Shown: positions 55,510 to 64,000 of the stretch, piece by piece
How the letters are laid out: every line of letters starts with the position of its first letter
Numbering within the stretch: position 1 is the stretch's first letter
Assembly: GCA_030844895.1 (NCBI GenBank)
Contig: CM061230.1
Location: forward strand, 6,302,705 to 6,366,704
DNA from: Ambrosia x helenae
Lineage: Eukaryota; Streptophyta; Magnoliopsida; Asterales; Asteraceae
Length of the DNA: 64,000 nt
Direction of reading: 5' to 3'
The notes under the pieces: model-generated
What the model saw: the letters and a program-made list of their open reading frames with translations, nothing else
What the model was told of the DNA's origin: nothing
Databases searched by the model: none
Position numbers and translations under genes: made by a program

Positions 55510-56419
55510 TATCCTTTGGCTGAAGTGATTACGTTAATTGAACTTCCACCACCTCATTACTTCACAACATTATATCTTAAACCCAAAGGTAACAGAGCTG
55601 ATTACTTAAAAATATATGCACACCACATGTTTGATTAAATGCTTGTGTGAGATCAATCCTTTAAAAATATATGCACACCACATGTTCTTTTAAATAAGAA
55701 AACAATCTAAAAAAACTAAATCAAACAAAGTTTTGTGTTTAACCTAAGCAAACCATACACCCGGAGACGATCACACGATTAGCCGCGCTGCATTTTCCTG
55801 TTGGTTCTCTTCTTGGAGTGCGTGCAGCTCCAAAGCTGCTCCCTTGCGTCCTCTCTCATGCACTGTGCGAATGGTCCCCCCAACAGCCGTCAAAAGTTTT
55901 TTATATCCCTTCACGTAATACCCTCCACCGACTTTTCTATTTTCAGCCTAAAGGTTCCTTGTTCAGCCCAATATTCTCCATCGAATGGCCCAATCAAATG
56001 TGATGTTCTTGTCCAATATAAATAATGATATGATGATGGGCCTACACTGACAATATGGATCTTCTTTAATTCATTATTCTCCTTCCAATCCAACTTCTTT
56101 AATTTGCTTTCTCAAGTTATGCACATTATTTTCTTTTAATTGCTACAACATCACGTGCAATTTACAACACATTCAAAACATATTAAACCTGCACATTAAA
56201 ACAAACATGAAATTAATTGGATTATTAATTCATATGATAAACTATTAATGAAATATCTAAATATACATACATACATACATATGCTCATACAATAAGAGAA
56301 TGGTATTATGAACACAAGGTTTGTGTCGTTAGTATATAACGATATCACCGTTGACTATCTATATGAACACGTTGCTCTTTGTATGAAAGTTGTTTGTGAC
56401 AAAATATGAAATTGAACAG
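55510..56419. other. sequence between the Copia element and the TRM-family exons
   Basis: No exon of the downstream gene was recognised here. The region contains two copies of aaatatatgcacaccacatgtt (55608 and 55667 areas) and AT-rich sequence; the final part (to 56419) reads as an intron ending in tgaacag. The 5' end of the gene must lie elsewhere or be lost. Confidence 0.4.
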
Positions 56420-59389
56420 GTTCTTCGTTCTCTAGGAGGCACTCAGATGTGGCTAGAACAAGTCTAGTTGATGATCATATGGATGATAAACTGGTAATTA
56501 CTTTAAATTATGATAAACTTGACCAACTTTATATTGGAAGCAACTACTGTATGAAGTATACTGATTCAATATTGGTTCATGCAGATTGTATTTGACTTAA
56601 GAAAATCTCCATCAAATAGAAGACTAAACGGAACACCAATAAAGATGCTTATTGCCCAAGAAATGTCAAAGGAAGAGGATTCAAAGCAAAGTCCATCTAA
56701 TTTGGTTGCCAAACTAATGGGGCTTGATGCGCTGCCACATCAGCATCAACATGATTCGGCTTCACGCATGAGTCAATCGAGATCCTTAGAATTTTTGCAA
56801 CAAGGACATGGAGAATACAAAGACGTTTATGAAATACGTCAAAATGATTCACCACAAAAGGGAAAATGTAGTGAAAAACCAAAGATGGCTCTTGTTCGTG
56901 AGAAATTCATGGAAGCGAAACGGTTGTCGACTGTTGAAAAACTTCGCCAAACAAAGCAGTTTCAAGATGCATTAGAAGTTTTAAGTTCTAATAAAGATAT
57001 GTTTCTCAAGTATCTGCAAGAGCCTAATTCTTTATTCTCACAAAACATATACAATTTGCAGTCTGTTCCACCACCGCCAGAATCTAGAAGGATCACTATT
57101 CTTAAACCGTCTAAGTTGGTGGATGATGAAAAGCCTGATTGGAACAAAAAGGGTTCCGATATTTTGTTTTCTCCTGAATGTTGCAAAAGTGATGATGCCC
57201 CTAACCTGCCGACTCGAATTGTGTTACTGAAACCTAGTTCTGTGAAACCTCAAAATATCCAAGTTGTTTCTTCGTCGCCTTCTAATTTAACATCACATGA
57301 TGATGTTTTTGATGGCGATCCAGAAGAGACAGCAGACGAAATTTCTGAAAGTTTAAGTGGGCTTAGAAGAGATGAAACCTTAGTTTCTTCTGTTTTTTCA
57401 AATGGTTATATTGGTGATGATAGTTCATATTGTAAATCAGAGATTGATTATGCAACAGGGAATCTTAGTGATTCTGAAGTCGTTTCACCAGTTTCTAGGC
57501 ACTCGTGGGACTATATTAATCGTTATGATAGTCATTATGGTGCTTCATCCAGCCGTACGTCTTCTTCTCCTGAGTCATCTGTTTGTAGGGAAGCTAAGAA
57601 ACGGCTTTCTGAAAGATGGGCGATGATTTCATCAAATAAAAATGTTCTTGAACAAAGACAGATACAAAGAAGCTCAAGTACATTGGGTGATATGCTTGCT
57701 CTTTCCGATTTGAAGAAACCGGCAAAACCTGAGGAAAATCATGAAACTAGTGATCTGGGCAAAGCTGAAGATGCCGGTAGAGGTTCTAGAAATCTTCTAA
57801 GATCAAACTCTGTTCCAGCTCGATGTGGTTTAGAAGATTCAGGCAAGTTGAAAGACAAGGTCGATGACACTAAAGAGGCGGTGAAGGAAAAGCTTGTTAA
57901 ATCATCATCTTTCAAGGGGCGAGTTTCAAGTTTGTTTTTTTCTAAGAATAAGAAATCTAGTAAAGAGAAGTCCCAGCAGTCTAACAACGCACCTCAATCT
58001 ACTAGATTTTCCCCAAAACATGGTACAGAAGGATCTCAATGCATAGGCGACATGGTTACTGAAGAAGCATCATGTTCTGGTCTGAAAAAAGGCTTATTTT
58101 TACCTGAGGTATTGTTTCTTCCTTAAGTTGTAGTTTTTTATTGGATTTATTTAATATTGGGTCTGTTTTCTGAATTTGGAGTCAATGGTCTGAAGGATTA
58201 ATAACTGCTTATACAGGCGGGATTTTCTTTCACAAAACCTGACTTTCCTGGAAACCACATTGCGAATCCGGATCAGCCAAGCCCTATTTCGGTTTTGTAG
58301 CAACAGTTTGAAGAAGATGACCACACAACAAATTGTCATCATAGTCTTAGGCTGAATAAATATGGTAATTTTCATTATCTACTCATTTGTATACTGTAGC
58401 CATTGGAAATGGGCGGGTCTGGTAACAGGTCGAGTATGTTTTTAAACCCGAATTAGAATGGGTTAGGCTGCCATGAAAAATCGTGTTTTATCTACTTTTC
58501 TAATTTTATAAATACTTAATGTGCTGAATATGATTAAATAAAATGTATTATTTGTCTCCTTTATAGTCAAATCCTTTAGCTTAATCCATTCACCACCTCT
58601 TGGTTCTCCTCAATATTGCCTGCCACAATGTTTGGTAATCTTAATATGACATGCATTAGTTAACATTTACTAGACAAAACTAATGTTTTTTTGGTTGTAT
58701 TACCAGGAATGGAGCCTATGAGATACAACCTGATTGATAAATCACCCCCTATTGGATCCATAGCCCGAACTTTATCGTGGGATGATTATGCCGGGTCAGC
58801 CACGCCATACCACAGTAAACCCTCATCTACACCCCTAAATCCAGAGGAAGAAGAGCAAGAATGTTTATCCTATGTTCAAACCTTACTATTAGTGGCGGGT
58901 CTCAGCCAAATACAGTCAAATTCGTTTTTAGGCAAATGGCATTCGCCTGAAAGCCCACTAGACCCATCATTGAGAGACAAATACACGAACCTAAGTGAAA
59001 AGGAACCCATAATTGGTCAAACCAAACTAAGACATCACAGGGCAACATCAAAACTCGTGTTTGACTGTGTAAACGAGGCTTTGATAGATATATCAGCCCG
59101 TGGGCCCTGCAGTGGAGCCCATAACAACATAGTTGACAAGACAATGTCATCAGCTATGCTGGAGGACCATGTGTGGGGTCAGATGAAGGAATGGTTATGG
59201 CGGGAGGAAATGTGCAATTGGGAGGAGGGGGATGTCGGCGGCAGCATGGTGGTGGTGAAAGAGGTGGTGGGTAGGGGGTGGGTGGAGGGGTTGAGAATGG
59301 AAGTTGTTAATACAAGAAAGGAAATTGAAAGGAAGTTGCTAGAGGAGTTGGTGCAAGAGTGTGTGTTGGAGTTGACTAGTAGAGTTTGA
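56420..59389 (+). CDS. TRM-family gene (DUF3741/DUF4378), 3' exons, with premature stop
   Basis: Four exons join in frame with GT-AG introns: 56420-56493, 56585-58108, 58217-58364 and 58707-59389. Exon 2 carries the VARLMGL-like motif (LVAKLMGLDALP) of DUF3741 and the conserved block FQDALEVLSSNKDMFLKYLQ. Exon 4 has SPPIGSIARTLSWDD and the C-terminal DUF4378 domain (ECLSYVQTLL to LVQECVLELTSRV). This layout is that of TON1-recruiting-motif proteins, closest as I recall to the Arabidopsis TRM17/20/21 group; some TRMs link to cortical microtubules and division-plane set-up. A TAG at 58298-58300 interrupts exon 3 in frame, after PSPISVL, and would remove DUF4378. The first exon(s) encoding the N-terminus are not visible. 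It is either a recent pseudogene, a null allele or an assembly error. Confidence 0.8.
58298..58300 (+). other. in-frame UAG in exon 3 of the TRM-family gene
   Basis: The codon lies 27 codons into exon 3. Both sides of it match the family (QPSPISVL before, FEEDD after), so the frame is right and the stop is not a boundary artefact. I found no alternative splice that bypasses it while keeping exon 4 in frame. Confidence 0.7.
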
Positions 59390-60107
59390 TGAGGCCTTTT
59401 TTTTTTTTTTGGCTTCTAGTAATGATTTATAACATAATTATTTGTGCACAATTAAACACTATTATAATGTCTTGCTAGTTTCCAAAAGTGGTACTAAATT
59501 TATAAAACTACATGATTAGTCTTGTTTACCCAGTGTTCAATATCTTCTTTTTTATTACATTTGTTTGTGATCTTTGTGTGGAATGCTAGGTACAAAACCT
59601 AGACTTTTCTATAATTTGTTAGTTAATATCTTAAATGATTTACACACCATACCAATACCATATTATTTGAGAATTAGGTTCATGAATGTAGTCATCTCTA
59701 TTCATTGTTCAACCATGGTTTGTACACATAATAGCTAATACCCACCTATTAATGGTTTACACAAAAACATCATCATATGCTAATGGTTTTGTGAGAAAGA
59801 TGGGTTGTTGTTCCCAATATAGCTTTTATGTATGCATGGTCCTAACAAGTCACATCATATTATTATTGTTAGATGGGTGTTGCAAGAACTTACAAGAACT
59901 TATGTGAATATATTTGTCCATAAGCGTGCTTATTTATTGTTTTAAAAATGCGTTTTTTCGGTTTTCACCCTTTCTATTAGGCCACCAGTGCTCCAATAAC
60001 CGTTGAAACTTGAAAGTTGTTTGATGTATACCAAGTCATAGTGTCACACATTTAAACATAATTGAGCTTGAAGGTAACTTATACACTCCACCTGTTGTTG
60101 AGCTTTG
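59390..60107. other. 3' flank of the TRM-family gene
   Basis: After the stop codon there is a T tract and AT-rich sequence, presumably the 3' UTR and intergenic DNA. No further gene or element end was seen before the D1 repeat copy at about 60108. Confidence 0.4.
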
Positions 60108-60232
60108 CATATTTGACAATAATCTGGACATTGGCATTTTTATTTCTGCATCTCGCATAAAGTTGACTTTTGCAGTTTGACTCTAGACAAGATATTTGAC
60201 CTTTTAGGTCTGAACCTCATATGACCAAAATA
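60108..60232. repeat. dispersed repeat D1, copy 2
   Basis: It matches 1320-1468 (tttgcatatttgacaataat, then tgacttttgcagtttgac and cctcatatgaccaaaat). A third copy is at 63143-63248. Confidence 0.55.
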
Positions 60233-60459
60233 TAAGTTTACTCACATGATGAATTGAAAATGATTATATACCATAAGGCTAAGGTAGAAAAGGGACGAGA
60301 GGGTATGGCCTAAGTGGCCTCCGGATGCTGCTAGCTAGGCAACAAAAAAATCGATACCTGGACACAATCCTAGATTTAAGCACAAAAGAACATTTTAAAT
60401 TTATTGATACATTTTAAACTCCTGTGAAAGTTTCAAAAAATAAAAATAAAATATTAGTG

Positions 60460-60760
60460 CTTGTAAATCATCATCTTTCAAGGGATGAGTTTGATTTTTT
60501 TTTTCTAAGAATAAGAAATCTAGTAAAGAGAAGTCCCAGCAGTCTAATGACGTATCTCAATCTACTAGATTTTCCCCAAAACATGTTGGTATAGAAGGAT
60601 CTCAATACGTTGGTGACATGGTTATTGAAGAAGCATTGTATTTTGGTCTAAACATGGCATACTTTTACTTGAGGTATTGCTTCTTCCTTAAGTTGTATGT
60701 TGTGTGTAGTTTTTATTTGTTTTTTCAATATCGAGCGTGTTTTATGAATTTGGAGTATAT
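60460..60760 (+). pseudogene. partial duplicate of the TRM-family gene
   Basis: 60460-60673 aligns with the 3' part of exon 2 (57896-58108); shared blocks include aatcatcatctttcaaggg, tctagtaaagagaagtccca and tctactagattttccccaaa. The alignment continues past the exon end into the intron (to about 60760). Substitutions and small indels destroy the frame. Intron sequence is present, so this was a DNA-level duplication, not a retrocopy. Sequence after 60672 is shared with 13757-14060. Confidence 0.75.
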
Positions 60761-60984
60761 TCATGTAACTAAACCGTCACAAAGTCCAAGTTTTGAGAAA
60801 GAGACAAATGTTAAAAAGTCACATGAGGTGTAGAATTCAAGAAACTCACAGGAGTGAAGTATTCCCAAAGATCACAGGATACTTCAACATCCCACTAACT
60901 TCATAACATCCATAACATACTCGTGTATCATCCAAGCACGTGTTCAAGTATGTAGATGATCTATGAGGAAAATAAAAAATAAAA

Positions 60985-62745
60985 ACAGAGCAGGGTCTAC
61001 AAATTACATGTTCTTCATAGAAATTGAGGTATTGACTTCCAAGCCTTTCTACGAGGGAAATGAAAAATAGAGCAGGGTATATATATTACATGTTCTTCTT
61101 GATAGAAATTGAGGTATTGACTTCCAAGTGTTTGTATGAGCAAAATTAAAAATAGTGTAGGATCTACAAATCTCGTGTTCTTCTTGATTGACATTGAGGT
61201 ATTAACTTCCAAGTTTTTCTAGGAGGAAAATGAAAAACAGACCAGGGTCTACAAATTACGTGTTCTTCTTGATAGAAATTGAGGTATTAACCTCCAAGTA
61301 TTTCTATGAGGAAATGAAAAATAAAGCAAGGTCTACAAATTATGTGTTCTTTTTTATAGAAATTGAGGTATTGACTTCCAGGTCTTTTTATGACGAAAAT
61401 GGAAAACATAATAGGGTCTACAAATTACGTGTTGTTCTTGATAGAAATTGAGGTATTGACTTTCAAGTCTCTTTGTGAGGAAAATGAAAAACAGAGCAGA
61501 GTCTACTAACGACGTGTTCATCTTGATTGAAATATAGGTATCGACTTGCAAGTCTTTCTATGAAGAAAATTAAAAATAGAGTGGGTTCTACAAATTACGT
61601 GTTCTTCTTAATAGAAATTGAGGTATTGACTTCCAAGTCTTTTTATGAGGAAAATGAAAAACAGAGCAGGGTTTACAAATTACGGGTTCTTCTTAAAAGA
61701 AATTGCGATATTGACTTTCAAGTCTTTTTGTGAGGAAAATGAAAAACAGAGAGGGTCTACAAATTACGTATTCTTCTTTATAGAAAATGAGGTATTGACT
61801 TCCAAATCTTTTTGTGAGGAAAATGAAATAGAACAGGGTCTACAATTTACGTCTCCTTCTTGATAGAAATTGAGGTATTGACTTTCAACTCTTTCTATAA
61901 GGAAAATGAAAAACATAGCCGGGTCTACAAATTACGTGTTATTCTTGATAGAAATTGAGGTACTGACTTCCAAGTCTTTCTACGAGGAAAATGAAAAACA
62001 GAGCAAATTCTACAAATTACTTGTTCTTTTTGATAAAGAAATTGTGATATTGACTTCCATGTCTTTTTATGACGAAAATGAAAAAATAGAGTTGAGTCCA
62101 CAAATTACGTGTTCTTCTTGATAGAAATTGAGCTACTGACTTCAAAGTCTTTCTATGAAGAAAATGAAAAAAACAGAGTCAGGTCTACAAATTACGTTTT
62201 GTTATTGATAGAAATTGAGGTATTGATTTCCAAGTTTTCTACGAGGAAAATGAAAAACCGAGCAAAGTCTACAAATTACGTGTTCTTCTTCATAGAAATT
62301 GAAGTATTGATTTCCAAGTCTTTTTGCGAGGAAAATGAATACAGAGCTAGGTCTACAAATTAAGTGGTCTTCTTGATAAAAAATTGAGGTATTAGCTTCC
62401 AAGTCTTTCTACGAGGAAAATGAAAAACAGAGCAGGGTCTACAAATTACGTGTTCTTCTTGATAGAAATTAAGGTATTGACTACCAAGTCTTTTTATGAG
62501 GAACATGAAAAAAAGGGCAGGGTCTACAAATTATGTGTTCTTCTTGATAGAAATTGCGGTATTGACTTCCCAGTCTTTCTATGTGGAAAGTGAAAAACAA
62601 AGCAGGGTCTAAAAATTGCTTGTTCTTCTTGATAGAAATTGCAGTATTGACTTCCGAGTGTTTCTATGTGGAAAATGAAAAACATAGTACGTCTACAAAT
62701 TACGTGTTCTTCTTGATAGAAATTGTGTTATTGACCTTAATTCTT
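60985..62745 (+). repeat. tandem array of an 84-85-bp unit, block 1
   Basis: About 20 diverged units contain the core aaaatgaaaaacagagcagg, gtctacaaattacgtgttct, tgatagaaattgaggtattg and acttccaagtctttctatga. Unit length is mostly 85 bp, sometimes 84, so open frames extend over only two or three units. This argues against a repeated protein. The ORFs in both strands here (for example with TNYVFFLIEIEVLTSKSF) are by-products. The array lies next to the gene fragment at 60460. Confidence 0.9.
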
Positions 62746-63248
62746 CACGACAATAGTTATATTTTTATTAGTTTGTTTATAGGGAAATTGGATTTTAACA
62801 ACCTGAACAATTGACAATTGGCCGTTGACGCACTGAATTACAAAATTGAACAACACCGCACTGTACTTTCAACTTATTGGCCTGTATCACCCTCAGACCA
62901 ACCATGGTTAATTTTTTGCTGACGTGGCATTGTGATGTGTCCATTTTTGCTGACGTGGCATGGAGAATTAGATTTTAACACTCTGAACTATTGATTATTG
63001 TCCATTTTTTAATCATCAGCAAAGTCATCATTGACTTTTTATTTTTAGCTTTATTTACGATAGCTCTACTGTTGACTTTTACGGTTCTGTAATAAATAAG
63101 TTTCGGATTGATTTGATGTAGTAATATTGGTATTTTGAGTGTTGACTACAAATCCCAAATTTGGATTGACCCAAGCTCCTTAAGGCAATTGAAGTTTGCA
63201 TCTTTGAAAATAATCTGGACATTGGCATTTTTATTTCTGCATCTTGCA
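62746..63248. repeat. spacer between the arrays with MITE-like and D1 copies
   Basis: It contains a ggattttaacaacctgaac / gattttaacactctgaacta pair (about 62778 and 62973) resembling ends of the 10615-10971 MITE family, two gctgacgtggcat copies near 62919 and 62948, and a D1 copy at 63143-63248. It ends abruptly where array units resume. Confidence 0.5.
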
Positions 63249-64000
63249 CAAATCTCGTCTTCTTCTTGATTGACATTGAGGTATTAACTTCCAAGTTTTT
63301 CTAGGAGGAAAATGAAAAACAGAGCAGGGTCTACAAATTACATGTTCTTCTTGATAGAAATTGAGGTATTAACCTCCAAGTCTTTCTATGAGGAAATGAA
63401 AAATATAGCAGGGTCTACAAATTATGTGTTCTTTTTGATAGAAATTGAGGTATTGACTTCCAAGTCTTTTTATGACGAAAATGGAAAACATAATAGGGTC
63501 TACAAATTACGTGTTGTTCTTGATAGAAATTGAGGTATTGACTTTCAAGTCTCTTTGTGAGGAAAATGAAAAACAGAGCAGAGTCTACTAACGACGTGTT
63601 CATCTTGATTGAAATATAGGTATCGACTTGCAAGTCTTTCTATGAAGAAAATTAAAAATAGAGTGGGTTCTACAAATTACGTGTTCTTCTTAATAGAAAT
63701 TGAGGTATTGACTTCCAAGTCTTTTTATGAGGAAAAATGAAAAACAGAGCAGGGTTTACAAATTACGGGTTCTTCTTAAAAGAAATTGTGGTATTGACTT
63801 TCAAGTCTTTTTGTGAGGAAAATGAAAAACAGAGAGGGTCTACAAATTACGTATTCTTCTTTATAGAAAATGAGGTATTGACTTCCAAATCTTTTTGTGA
63901 GGAAAATGAAAAATAGAACAGGGTCTACAATTTACGTCTCCTTGTTGATAGAAATTGAGGTATTGACTTTCAACTCTTTCTATGAGGAAAATGAAAAACA
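63249..64000 (+). repeat. tandem array of the 84-85-bp unit, block 2 (continues past the window)
   Basis: The block aligns unit by unit with 61167-61918 at an offset of 2,082-2,083 bp, including variants peculiar to single units (for example acataatagggtctacaaat and cagagagggtctac). It is therefore a segmental copy of part of block 1, not independent amplification. The array runs to the window edge. Confidence 0.9.

Noticed and set aside
58567..58634. Additional exon of the TRM-family gene with good AG and GT borders
   Set aside because: Including it puts the DUF4378 exon out of frame, while skipping it keeps 58217-58364 and 58707-59389 in frame.
61015..63633. Repeated ORFs with TNYVFFLIEIEVLTSKSF on one strand and Tyr/Gln-rich ones on the other
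   Set aside because: The repeat unit is mostly 85 bp, not a multiple of three, so frames break every few units; there is no start context or conserved boundary.
60985..64000. CRISPR-like array
   Set aside because: The units are contiguous 84-85-bp tandem repeats with no unique spacers, in a eukaryotic genome.

Overview
This is a 64 kb piece of a plant nuclear genome, almost certainly a eudicot. The repertoire (a long-LTR Tekay-type chromovirus, a Sirevirus-type Copia element with an extra 3' ORF, Helitrons, TA- and TTA-flanked MITEs) and the N-terminal sequence of the extra ORF resemble what I know from Asteraceae. The family assignment is inference; species cannot be told from the sequence. 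Most of the window is nested transposable elements. One recognisable host gene lies at the right.

Layout. 1-6.9 kb: AT-rich sequence, dispersed repeats, a tandemly duplicated repeat, a TIR element split by a Helitron, and a small MITE. 6.97-9.82 kb: solo LTR (TSD attac) related to the intact Ty3 element. 9.8-20.8 kb: Helitron-like sequence, several MITEs, a SINE, a Copia gag fragment and more copies of the left-end repeats. 20.87-31.51 kb: a complete Ty3/gypsy element on the minus strand with two 2,606-bp LTRs that differ by one base that I could find. Its Gag needs removal of a 79-nt intron and carries one in-frame amber codon. 31.5-42.9 kb: dispersed repeats, a solo LTR of another family (TSD atatg) with two tRNA-like modules, Helitron pieces, and a large TIR element holding a MITE and a CACTA end. 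42.92-55.50 kb: a 12.6-kb Copia element on the plus strand (TSD actta, LTRs identical by eye), with gag, pol and a third ORF of 1,300 codons. 56.4-59.4 kb: 3' exons of a TRM-family gene (DUF3741 plus DUF4378) with a premature stop. 60.1-64 kb: a broken copy of part of that gene, then an 84-85-bp tandem array, a spacer, and a second array that duplicates part of the first and runs off the window.

How the parts work together. The Ty3 element has all domains for autonomous movement (Gag, protease, RT, RNase H, integrase, chromodomain-like tail), but the amber codon falls inside Gag. The Copia element looks intact. Gag and pol are in one frame separated by a single ochre codon, and ORF3 lies downstream of pol behind an internal TATA region that resembles the LTR core promoter in sequence and spacing. 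That ORF3 cassette is the most interesting item in the window. Occupied and empty copies of the same repeat within the window allow relative dating of several MITE, SINE and LTR insertions.
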